A stretch of DNA of 64,000 nt from Rouxiella aceris (GTDB lineage: Bacteria; Pseudomonadota; Gammaproteobacteria; Enterobacterales; Enterobacteriaceae). A program made the position numbers and the translations under genes. The stretch spans positions 124,001-188,000 of the forward strand of contig NZ_JAADJU010000008.1 in the NCBI RefSeq assembly GCF_012933545.1, written 5' to 3'. A model generated the notes under the pieces. It was given only the letters and a program-made list of their open reading frames with translations. It was not told the origin of the DNA and did not search any database. Of the stretch, positions 8,931 to 15,559 are shown one piece after another. Positions within the stretch are counted from its first letter, which is position 1; the number at the start of each line of letters is the position of its first letter.

Positions 8931-10784
8931 TCAGGCGTTGTTCGCGGTGCTGGATGCGGTGGATTTCAGATGTTCGACGTAGCTTCTCCAGCCGCCAAAT
9001 GAGGTGACGTCGCTGGCGCTGGCAATGGCCCAGGGCTCGCAGATAAAACCTTTGACGCTGCGGCCATCGGCCAGCTGGAGCGTGCCAATTCCCAGCGGTG
9101 CGGGGATTTCGGCAACGAACTCGCCAAAGCGCGCCAGGGGGATATCCCACAGTTCAACAATGATGTTGCTGCCGCCTTCGGCTTTGACCAGACCGGGTTT
9201 CGGCGGCTGGGTATTGGCCAGGGCATAGAGTTTGTAGTCACTGGCGGTGCGGGTTTGCTCGACGCGTACCGCATTGCGCTGCGTCAGTTGGAAGTTAAGC
9301 GGCATGCCGGTCAGATGTGCGCCCACCACGGCAACCCGGACATGGTCGCGGCTGACCGGCATTGGCCCGGTCATGGCGTGGTCGGCGTTAAGGGTTTTGC
9401 CGGTGGCTCCCAGCGGCAGCGACAGGCTGCGTTGCCATTGACGGCCAAAAGCCGCCAGCGCGCCGTCGTGCCAGGCGGGGGCAATCAACGTAATGCCCGC
9501 CGGTAGTCCGTCGTCACGCAGGCTTGACGGCAGCGCCAGCGCGCAGAGATCGGCCAGATTGGTGAAATTGGTGTAGGTGCCAAACTGCGAGTTGTACAAC
9601 ACCGGTTCCTGCTCCATTTCCTGCAGGGTGCGGATGGTGGGGGAGGTGGGGACCACCAGCGCGTCAAATCCTGCCAGCGCCTGGTTGATTTGTTGCGCCA
9701 GTTCGGCACGCAAATATTCCGCGCGCCAGGCATCGCAGGCGGTGTAATTGAGGCCATTGGCCACAATGTTGCGCACCACCGGATCCATGGCTTCTGGCGA
9801 GTCGGTAAAGATTTTACCCACCGCCACGGTGCGCTCGGCCACCCAGGCGCCGTAATAGAGCTGTTCAGCGAGGGCTTTAAAAGGGGTGAAGTCGATTTTT
9901 ACCAGCGTGACGCCGCTGCTGCTGAGATTTTCCAGCGCCAGTTGAAAGGCTTTTTCGGCCTGACTATCGCCAAAGAATTCCAGGCTGTCCGGCACCGCAA
10001 AACGCGGTTGCGAAGACATGGCCGCCGGAGCGGTATGCGGGTTGACGCGGGAATAGGCATCTTCGGCATCGTAGCTGGCCGCCAGACGAGCGACTTGCCA
10101 GGCATCGGAGACGGTGAGCGCAAAGATCGACACACAGTCATTCAGGCGGCAGGCGGGAACCACCCCGTGGTTAGACAGCCAGCCCTTGGTCGGTTTAAGC
10201 CCGACAATATTGTTAAAACCGGCAGGCACGCGCCCGGAACCGGCGGTATCGGTGCCCAGTGAAAAGGCCACCAGACCGCGAGCCAGCACCGATGCCGATC
10301 CAGAACTGGAACCGCCGCTGACATAGTCGGGATTAAAGGTATTGGTCACGGCACCAAAGGGAGAACGGGTACCCACCAGGCCGGTCGCGAACTGGTCAAG
10401 GTTGGTTTTACCGATGACGATGGCCCCTTTGGCCCGCAGGTTTGCCACCACGGTAGCGTCTTGCTGTGCCACATAGGTGAACGCCGGGCAAGCGGCGCTG
10501 GTGGGCCAACCGGCAACGTCGATATTGTCTTTTACCGCAAAGGGCACGCCAAACAGCGGCAGATCGTCGAGGGAGCCGCCAGACTGCTGGCGCAGCGCCT
10601 CCAGTTGGACGATTTGATCTTCAAGCTGATCGGCGCTGACGCGATACAGCCAGGCATTATCATGGTCACTGAGGCTGTTGACGACGATCCCCAGTGCACT
10701 GCGCAGGCTGTCCGGCGCGCTTTGGTAATGCTGTTGCCAGTCACGCAACTGAAAGCCGATATAGGGGGTAGAGGCGGATGTCAT
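8931..10784 (-). CDS. atzF: Allophanate hydrolase
   Basis: Hydrolyses allophanate to ammonia and CO2 (EC 3.5.1.54), completing urea breakdown after urea carboxylase; 617 residues. Residues ~30-440 are an amidase-signature domain with the Ser-cisSer-Lys triad visible as AVKDNIDVAG (Lys), GGSSSGSAS (cis-Ser) and DTAGSGRVPA (nucleophile Ser). Residues ~465-610 form the C-terminal domain typical of allophanate hydrolases (VAVVGAHLTGMPLN, GLVKAEGG, FICEPWAIASASDVTSFGGWR). It is the first gene of the operon, 41 bases downstream of a sigma-54 promoter, and is followed by the carboxylase after 12 bases. Confidence 0.95.
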   Translation of the reverse strand: MTSASTPYIGFQLRDWQQHYQSAPDSLRSALGIVVNSLSDHDNAWLYRVSADQLEDQIVQLEALRQQSGGSLDDLPLFGVPFAVKDNIDVAGWPTSAACPAFTYVAQQDATVVANLRAKGAIVIGKTNLDQFATGLVGTRSPFGAVTNTFNPDYVSGGSSSGSASVLARGLVAFSLGTDTAGSGRVPAGFNNIVGLKPTKGWLSNHGVVPACRLNDCVSIFALTVSDAWQVARLAASYDAEDAYSRVNPHTAPAAMSSQPRFAVPDSLEFFGDSQAEKAFQLALENLSSSGVTLVKIDFTPFKALAEQLYYGAWVAERTVAVGKIFTDSPEAMDPVVRNIVANGLNYTACDAWRAEYLRAELAQQINQALAGFDALVVPTSPTIRTLQEMEQEPVLYNSQFGTYTNFTNLADLCALALPSSLRDDGLPAGITLIAPAWHDGALAAFGRQWQRSLSLPLGATGKTLNADHAMTGPMPVSRDHVRVAVVGAHLTGMPLNFQLTQRNAVRVEQTRTASDYKLYALANTQPPKPGLVKAEGGSNIIVELWDIPLARFGEFVAEIPAPLGIGTLQLADGRSVKGFICEPWAIASASDVTSFGGWRSYVEHLKSTASSTANNA

Positions 10785-10824
10785 AAGTTGAATTCCATCT
10801 AGTACACAAGATTGAATTCATCTA

Positions 10825-10840
10825 AGCAAGCGCCGTGCCA
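10825..10840 (-). promoter_or_regulatory. Sigma-54 (RpoN) promoter of the urea operon
   Basis: On the minus strand the sequence reads TGGCAC-GGCGC-TTGCT. This fits the -24/-12 consensus TGGCAC-N5-TTGCW at nearly every position, with GG and GC spaced correctly. Transcription would start near 10814, about 30 bases before the allophanate hydrolase ATG at 10784. Sigma-54 control fits nitrogen scavenging under NtrC. Confidence 0.85.
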
Positions 10841-10902
10841 TTTATTAACTTGTTGTTTTAACGATGTATTTTAAAATAATTTGGCTAGTGCCGCATTTTT
10901 GC

Positions 10903-10918
10903 GCACCACCAGCGGGGC
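10903..10918. promoter_or_regulatory. Candidate NtrC (NRI) binding site
   Basis: GCACCA-CCAG-CGGGGC matches ten of twelve bases of the NtrC dyad GCACCA-N4-TGGTGC. It lies roughly 90-105 bases upstream of the predicted start site of the sigma-54 promoter, a normal enhancer distance. The right half-site is degenerate and no clear second copy is visible, so this is tentative. Confidence 0.5.
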
Positions 10919-11027
10919 GCACTTGTACAAAATCAGTGCAAGATTCGGGCGGCTTGCGTCCTGCCACATGCTGCGTGCTACGCTTATAGCCAAGGATCTG
11001 GATCCGTGGGGCAAGTGTAAATATGCT

Positions 11028-11048
11028 TGCTATAATATCGCGCGCTAT
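11028..11048 (+). promoter_or_regulatory. ohrR promoter (extended -10) with OhrR operator core
   Basis: TGC-TATAAT at 11028-11036 is a consensus extended -10 element with no good -35, as is common for that promoter type. Directly overlapping the start site, 11037-11048 reads ATCGCGCGCTAT. The same 12 bases occur in inverted orientation in the ohr promoter (11609-11620). OhrR repressors bind such paired sites and autoregulate, so this is the likely operator. Confidence 0.7.
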
Positions 11049-11061
11049 ATATATTCTGTGC

Positions 11062-11526
11062 ATGAACAAAAAAACCGACCCTGAACTGACATCGACACGC
11101 ATGCTGCATCTTGACCAGCAGATGTGCTTCGCGCTTTATTCCGCCAATCTGGCATTGAATAAAGTCTACCGCAAGCTGTTAAGCCAGTTACAACTGACCT
11201 ACCCGCAATACCTGGTGATGCTGGTGCTTTGGCAGCAGGATGAACTGATAGTGTCAGATATCGGCGAAAAGCTGTATCTCGACTCTGCCACCCTGACACC
11301 CTTGCTTAAACGTCTGGAAGTGGCTGGTTTGCTGGTACGTCGCCGGGCGCAGGCCGACGAGCGTCAGGTGATTATTTCCCTCACCGAGGCGGGACGTGAG
11401 CTGCAAGAAAAGGCGCGCGGTATTCCTGAAGCAGTGGCTTGTGCCAGTGAATGCAGTATGGAAGATGTGTCGGCGCTGAAGCAGCAGTTGGAAAAGTTAA
11501 GAAAAAATCTGCAAAACAATCAGTAG
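11062..11526 (+). CDS. ohrR: Organic hydroperoxide-sensing MarR family repressor OhrR
   Basis: Peroxide-responsive repressor, 154 residues from the ATG at 11062 ([10 protein letters not shown]). An upstream in-frame start at 11023 would lie before the likely transcription start. The reactive cysteine is C22 in [11 protein letters not shown], the position used by OhrR proteins that sense organic hydroperoxides. A winged helix follows ([39 protein letters not shown]). It sits immediately upstream of ohr on the same strand, separated by 166 bases that hold the ohr promoter and a copy of the operator. Confidence 0.95.
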   Translation: MNKKTDPELTSTRMLHLDQQMCFALYSANLALNKVYRKLLSQLQLTYPQYLVMLVLWQQDELIVSDIGEKLYLDSATLTPLLKRLEVAGLLVRRRAQADERQVIISLTEAGRELQEKARGIPEAVACASECSMEDVSALKQQLEKLRKNLQNNQ

Positions 11527-11608
11527 TTTTTCGGATTGCTGGCCAGACTAAGTGAAATTTAATGTTATGTGGAGTGCAGAATTTTGTATCTCTGCTACAG
11601 TTATATAA

Positions 11609-11620
11609 ATAGCGCGCGAT
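11609..11620. promoter_or_regulatory. OhrR operator core in the ohr promoter
   Basis: ATAGCGCGCGAT is the exact reverse complement of the element over the ohrR start site. It overlaps or directly follows a -10-like TATAAA (11604-11609), so a bound repressor would block ohr transcription. Outside the 12-base core both sites are flanked by AT-rich arms. Confidence 0.65.
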
Positions 11621-11692
11621 TTAATCGTGTTTTTAGTTGGGTGGTGTTACCAGACACCTACTCTCTACTCTGTCAGATAAAAGGAACAAATT

Positions 11693-12118
11693 ATGTCTAT
11701 TGAAAAAGTGGTTTACCGTGCTCATGCAACTGCAACCGGCGGTCGTGATGGTCGTGCGACTTCATCAGATGGCGTTCTTGACGTGAAACTGGGCGTGCCT
11801 AAAGAAATGGGTGGCGCGGGCGGTGAAGTCTCCAACCCGGAACAGTTGTTTGCTGCGGGCTACTCAGCCTGCTTCCTCGGCGCATTAAAACACGTGGCAT
11901 CACAGGAAAAGATCCGTATTCCTGCCGAAGCCAAAATTGAAGGCGCTGTGGGTATTGGTGCCATCCCCGGTGGTTTTGGTATTGAAGTACAGCTGGATAT
12001 CACCCTGCCAGGTATCGAACGCAGCGTTGCCGAAGATCTGGTCGCCAAAGCTCATCAGGTTTGCCCGTACTCTAACGCAACGCGTGGCAATATTGATGTG
12101 ACGCTGAACGTTAAATAA
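11693..12118 (+). CDS. ohr: Organic hydroperoxide reductase Ohr
   Basis: Thiol peroxidase that reduces organic and fatty-acid hydroperoxides, using lipoylated proteins as electron donors; 141 residues, the standard length. The two catalytic cysteines are visible: C60 in [14 protein letters not shown] and C124 in [13 protein letters not shown]. The ATG at 11693 follows AAAGGAAC at a suitable distance. It lies downstream of its repressor gene ohrR and ends before a strong terminator, so it is a single-gene transcript induced when OhrR is oxidised. Confidence 0.97.
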   Translation: MSIEKVVYRAHATATGGRDGRATSSDGVLDVKLGVPKEMGGAGGEVSNPEQLFAAGYSACFLGALKHVASQEKIRIPAEAKIEGAVGIGAIPGGFGIEVQLDITLPGIERSVAEDLVAKAHQVCPYSNATRGNIDVTLNVK

Positions 12119-12137
12119 TTGCATAAATAATGTGCTG

Positions 12138-12182
12138 ACAGACGATGCAGGAGGGGAATTTTCCCGGTATCGTCTGTTTTAT
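12138..12182 (+). terminator. Rho-independent terminator of ohr
   Basis: Arms ACAGACGAT (12138-12146) and ATCGTCTGT (12169-12177) enclose an inner GGGAA/TTCCC pairing and are followed by TTTTAT. Confidence 0.8.
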
Positions 12183-12213
12183 AAGCACTTGGCAGCAAAG
12201 GTAGAAAAAGGGA

Positions 12214-12242
12214 TTGACGCTCAGTCATACCGGCAGTACTAT
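12214..12242 (+). promoter_or_regulatory. Sigma-70 promoter of the tRNA-Pro gene
   Basis: TTGACG (12214-12219) and TACTAT (12237-12242) are separated by exactly 17 bases. The predicted start near 12249 lies just before the mature tRNA 5' end at 12254. Confidence 0.75.
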
Positions 12243-12253
12243 GCGGCCCAATT

Positions 12254-12330
12254 CGGCGAGTAGCGCAGCTTGGTAGCGCAACTGGTTTGGGACCAGTGGG
12301 TCGGAGGTTCGAATCCTCTCTCGCCGACCA
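12254..12330 (+). tRNA. proM: tRNA-Pro (anticodon TGG)
   Basis: A 77-base gene with an encoded CCA end. The acceptor arms CGGCGAG/CTCGCCG pair. The anticodon stem ACTGG/CCAGT encloses the loop TTTGGGA, giving anticodon TGG, and the T arm contains GGTTCGAATCC. As far as recalled it matches E. coli proM. Here it stands alone rather than in a multi-tRNA operon, with its own promoter and terminator. It borders the accessory segment to its right. Confidence 0.97.
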
Positions 12331-12338
12331 CATTTAGA

Positions 12339-12373
12339 AAAACCCGCAAGCTTATGGCTCGCGGGTTTTTTGC
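12339..12373 (+). terminator. Terminator of the tRNA-Pro gene
   Basis: AACCCGCAAGC and GCTCGCGGGTT form a GC-rich stem with one mismatch around a TTATG loop, followed by TTTTTTGCTTTT. Confidence 0.8.
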
Positions 12374-12489
12374 TTTTGGCCGCTCAATGGCGATCGTCAG
12401 CCAGGGTAGAGCGCCCAAGGTTATGCCGCTTATCACCCGAGCCGCTACCCTTTGTTGCCTATGGGTTCACGAAGCCTGCAACGGTCTTT

Positions 12490-13065
12490 TTATTTTTTCT
12501 GGATCCACTTCACCTTTTTGCATTCCAAAATCTGGTTTTTTTCAATGATGATGCTGGTATTATTTGTCAGGCAAACAGCTTCTTCATTTAATATAGTTAA
12601 AATCCCAATACTGATAAAGCGGGTGGTTTTGATATAGCACAGATTATTATGGTTACAATTCACATTATTGCTGGTAGACAGAATACAAAAATCACCATAC
12701 TTAACAAAAGGCTCGCCGTAAGTTCCGGCAACTTGCAGTAATTCGGCATCAAGAATATTTCTACTAATTAAAATAAATAAGGTGGCTTCGTCAATATTGC
12801 GATATTTTACAAACTGTGGAGGAAAGCCTTGTCCGGTTAATAACCATTCAAGGTTAACGGGGAGTCCATGGATCTTGAAAAAATCGCGAATAAACAAAAA
12901 AGCGTTCTCTTTTCTGCGCGGTGTACAATTCCCAGACTCCCAGCGCGTATAGGTTGCATAAGAGAGACTGACACCGCACTTGTGAACGTAACTGACCACT
13001 TGTTGTGGCGTTTTTCCCGTTGCTGACCGACAGCATTTTAAGCGTTTCCCTAAAGTATCTAACAT
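12490..13065 (-). CDS. Cro/CI-type HTH repressor-like protein, AT-rich accessory gene
   Basis: Unrecognised 191-residue protein. The first ~80 residues look like a Cro/CI-type helix-turn-helix (LGKRLKCCRSATGKTPQQV, LSYATYTRWESGNCTPRR), and the segment after it resembles phage-type repressors (FFKIHGLPVNLEWLLTGQG). Residues ~100-185 recall the LexA/CI S24 fold (AGTYGEPFVKYGDFCIL), but the serine and lysine of a self-cleaving repressor are not evident. The gene is clearly more AT-rich than its neighbours and lies next to a tRNA gene, both signs of horizontal acquisition. It is transcribed towards the tRNA. No adjacent phage structural or integrase gene is present, so its target is unknown. Confidence 0.7.
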   Translation of the reverse strand: MLDTLGKRLKCCRSATGKTPQQVVSYVHKCGVSLSYATYTRWESGNCTPRRKENAFLFIRDFFKIHGLPVNLEWLLTGQGFPPQFVKYRNIDEATLFILISRNILDAELLQVAGTYGEPFVKYGDFCILSTSNNVNCNHNNLCYIKTTRFISIGILTILNEEAVCLTNNTSIIIEKNQILECKKVKWIQKK

Positions 13066-13384
13066 ATTTAACCAATAGTTAATTTCGCGATATAAATATA
13101 TTAGTTTGAAAAAACAGGGTTACGAAGTTCATTAAATAACACAGAATGCAATTAAATTGCAATTTTAGTTGAAATTTTCTATAGGTGAATATAAATTATC
13201 CATTAGCGAGCGTTTTTGCCCTTCCTAAGTAGTTTCATTCATCAGGTGAATGATTCCTTCTTAAATATACAGAGTAAATACTCACGCAAACTATATATCA
13301 ATAGTTATAAGATATTTCAGTTAGTGCATTAAATGGTATAAGACACCAACACCAGGTGAATTTTGTTATTGTTTGTTTAAATAT
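13066..13384. other. AT-rich non-coding stretch upstream of the HTH gene
   Basis: No credible gene. It is very AT-rich and must hold the promoter of the HTH gene (start 13065). No integrase, att-like direct repeat of the tRNA end or RNA gene could be recognised. Confidence 0.6.
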
Positions 13385-13432
13385 AATAAAAATAAAAACC
13401 CGCAGCTTAATCTCTGCGGGTTTTTATTTTTT
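13385..13432. terminator. Bidirectional terminator after the VOC gene
   Basis: CCCGCAG (13399-13405) pairs with CTGCGGG (13414-13420) around CTTAATCT. A-rich sequence lies on the left and a T-run on the right, so it can terminate in both directions. It would end the VOC gene transcript (minus strand). Confidence 0.8.
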
Positions 13433-13453
13433 ACAGCCAGAACTGCGTTCTTG

Positions 13454-13879
13454 CTAGCGGGCAAAAAGTTGACCGATATCTTTAAATGCCTTGAACTCAA
13501 GCGCATTGCCGCAAGGATCTAACAGGAACATGGTGGCCTGCTCGCCAACCTGCCCCTGAAAACGGATATAAGGTTCAATCACAAAGTGCGTATTGAATGA
13601 TTTCAGGCGTGCGGCAAGCTGTTCCCACTCATCCCAGCCCAACACAATGCCGAAATGGGGCACCGGTACATCGTGACCATCGACCGGGTTGGTATGAGCC
13701 GAGTCCTGGGTTGCCGTTTTGGGATGCTCATGGATCACCAGTTGGTGACCATAAAAATCAAAATCTACCCATTGGGCGCTGGAACGGCCTTCAGATAAAC
13801 CGAAGGTCTCACCGTAAAAAGCGCGACAGGTAGCCAGGTCATAGACCGGAATAGCCAGGTGAAAAGGGCTTAATGCCAT
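13454..13879 (-). CDS. VOC family (glyoxalase/dioxygenase-like) protein
   Basis: Small metalloenzyme-type protein of the vicinal oxygen chelate superfamily, 141 residues from the ATG at 13879 ([14 protein letters not shown]), preceded by GGGAG. A longer frame to 14005 would run into the divergent promoter and is not supported. Two beta-alpha-beta modules are visible. Likely metal ligands are the His in FHLAIPV, the His in VPHFGIVLG and the Glu in [15 protein letters not shown] and [13 protein letters not shown] are family-typical. The substrate is unknown. It is divergent from a LysR regulator 157 bases away, which probably controls it. Confidence 0.88.
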   Translation of the reverse strand: MALSPFHLAIPVYDLATCRAFYGETFGLSEGRSSAQWVDFDFYGHQLVIHEHPKTATQDSAHTNPVDGHDVPVPHFGIVLGWDEWEQLAARLKSFNTHFVIEPYIRFQGQVGEQATMFLLDPCGNALEFKAFKDIGQLFAR

Positions 13880-14036
13880 ATTGATACTCCCGTTGATACG
13901 CTGAGCCACTGCCTTTGACACCACTGTCACGGCAATAAACTTGGTTATGTTAGTGTTATGTTGTGTTTCATCATTGTTATCGATAAAATTTTTTATTAAA
14001 AACAAATAATATTGCTGTGACTGATTAAAAAAACAG

Positions 14037-14924
14037 ATGAATGAGGCGGCGATGCTACGTGAGTTAAAAACTTTTATCGCAGTGACCCAGGACGGAACCT
14101 TCGCCGCTGCCGGTCAACGTATTGGTCTGACCCAGTCGGCGGTCAGTGCGCAAATCCGTGGGCTGGAGGATTATCTCGGTATGCCGCTGTTTGATCGCAG
14201 CGGACGAACGGCGGTGCTCAATGCGACGGGCAACCGTATCTTGCCGATGGCCGAGCAGATCCTGCAAATTTTTGCTGATATGTCACAACCCGAAACGCTC
14301 AATGATTTTCGCGGGGTGATAAAAATTGGCGCTATCTCGACTTTTCAGACCGGTATGTTGCCTGCAGTTTTGGTGAGGCTGCATCAGCAAGCACCGGCGT
14401 TGGAAACCAAGCTGATACCCGGCGTGTCTTTTAATCTGCTGACGCAGGTGGATGCCGGCAATATCGATCTGGCGATTGTGATCAAACCCGGATTTCCCCT
14501 GCCGAAGGATTTATATAGCGAAACCCTGCTGCGGGAACCTTTTGTCCTTATCGCCCCGACGGAGACAGTGGCGGAGGATCCGCTGCTATTGCTGCGCGAA
14601 CGGCCTTTTATTCGTTACGACCGCACCTCTTTTGGTGGGCGTCTGGTCACCCAGTTTTTGCGTAGCCAGCGGCTGGAACCAAAAGTTGCGCTGGAGATCG
14701 ATGAAATCGATGCCATTGTCAAAATGGTGGAGAGTGGTTTAGGGGTAGCGCTGGTGCCATTGGCCGGCTTATGGCTGGAGCGCAACGCCCACCTGCGGGT
14801 GATCCCGCTGGCGGAGATGACTTTCCATCGTGAACTGATCCTGGTAATGCGGCACAGTAACCGCCAATCAGCGCTGCATCTGCTGATTACCCGCTGCCTG
14901 CACGAGGTGGCCGGGGCGGAGTAA
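14037..14924 (+). CDS. LysR family transcriptional regulator
   Basis: Predicted activator/repressor, 295 residues. The N-terminal winged helix (residues ~6-65) carries the LysR signature [22 protein letters not shown]. The remainder is a periplasmic-binding-like effector domain ([35 protein letters not shown]). The start at 14037 gives [10 protein letters not shown]; an alternative ATG at 14052 with GAGGCGG just upstream would remove five residues. It is transcribed away from the VOC gene, the classical layout of a LysR regulator and its target, so VOC gene control is inferred. The inducer is unknown. Confidence 0.92.
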   Translation: MNEAAMLRELKTFIAVTQDGTFAAAGQRIGLTQSAVSAQIRGLEDYLGMPLFDRSGRTAVLNATGNRILPMAEQILQIFADMSQPETLNDFRGVIKIGAISTFQTGMLPAVLVRLHQQAPALETKLIPGVSFNLLTQVDAGNIDLAIVIKPGFPLPKDLYSETLLREPFVLIAPTETVAEDPLLLLRERPFIRYDRTSFGGRLVTQFLRSQRLEPKVALEIDEIDAIVKMVESGLGVALVPLAGLWLERNAHLRVIPLAEMTFHRELILVMRHSNRQSALHLLITRCLHEVAGAE

Positions 14925-14980
14925 CACGACGGGCAGACGCGTTGAGTGCTTGGACCATACAATAGTCTGAAATGACGAAA

Positions 14981-14997
14981 GGGAGCCATAGGCTCCC
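14981..14997. terminator. Hairpin between convergent LysR and DUF1471 genes
   Basis: GGGAGCC-ATA-GGCTCCC is a perfect 7-base stem between convergent genes. On the minus strand it is followed by TTTCGTCATTTC, a weak T-tract, so it may act as a bidirectional terminator. Confidence 0.5.
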
Positions 14998-15028
14998 ATT
15001 TCGCGGTGATTGAGGGTGAATTAACTGC

Positions 15029-15253
15029 TTATTTGTAGAGAACAGCAGTGCCATGCAGATTGTTTTGACCACCGGCTTCGATGATTTTGTAAGAGGTTGC
15101 CCCTGCAGCAGTGGCTTTAGCGGCCAATGTGGCTTCCAGTGAGTCCAGATTGTTATCAGTTGCGGTAACGGTTCCGAAGTCCTGTGCGGCCAGTGCACCG
15201 AAAGAAGCGGTAGTCAGAGCGATAACTGCAACAAAGTTTTTGATAGATTTCAT
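15029..15253 (-). CDS. Small periplasmic DUF1471 (YdgH/BhsA/McbA) family protein
   Basis: A 74-residue precursor with a signal peptide (MKSIKNFVAVIALTTASFGALA, cleavage near residue 22) and a single DUF1471 domain (GTVTATDNNLDSLEATLAAKA, then SYKIIEAGGQNNLHGTAVLYK). E. coli relatives such as BhsA, McbA and YahO are stress-induced envelope proteins linked to biofilm and membrane permeability; the specific role here cannot be told. The ATG at 15253 has AGGAA at a good distance. It is transcribed away from the cyclase-like toxin gene and converges on the LysR gene. Confidence 0.92.
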   Translation of the reverse strand: MKSIKNFVAVIALTTASFGALAAQDFGTVTATDNNLDSLEATLAAKATAAGATSYKIIEAGGQNNLHGTAVLYK

Positions 15254-15559
15254 GATTCAATTCCTGTTCGTTAGTGTTAAGAAGAAGACGCTGTGCCTTC
15301 GATGGAGTAATAATAGGCGGCATCCGCCAGGATGAATAGCGGACTGTTTTGTCTTTATCTGTCAAAATAATTGAATGTTAATTTATAACGGGGAACAGCA
15401 TGTCATGCCAGCCACCCAAGGCTGTAGACGGCTGTGTTTTTCAAATGAACTTTGTCTGACGAAGTGACACTTATTCACTATGGCCTTAATGATTTATAAG
15501 AAGGGGAGGCGCAAAAGGATAAAAATTTATATCTCGTTTATATCAATAGGAAAATTATC
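15254..15559. other. Divergent intergenic region before the cyclase-like gene
   Basis: Holds the promoters of the DUF1471 gene (left) and the cyclase-like toxin gene (right). AATAGGAAAATTATC before the ATG at 15560 provides an AGGA ribosome site. No known regulator box was recognised. Confidence 0.5.

Noticed and set aside
8154..9002. 282-codon open frame antisense to urea carboxylase
   Set aside because: Shadow frame opposite conserved biotin carboxylase sequence.
12490..13065. Active LexA/CI-type self-cleaving repressor
   Set aside because: The C-terminal part only vaguely resembles the S24 fold, and the catalytic Ser/Lys pair could not be identified.
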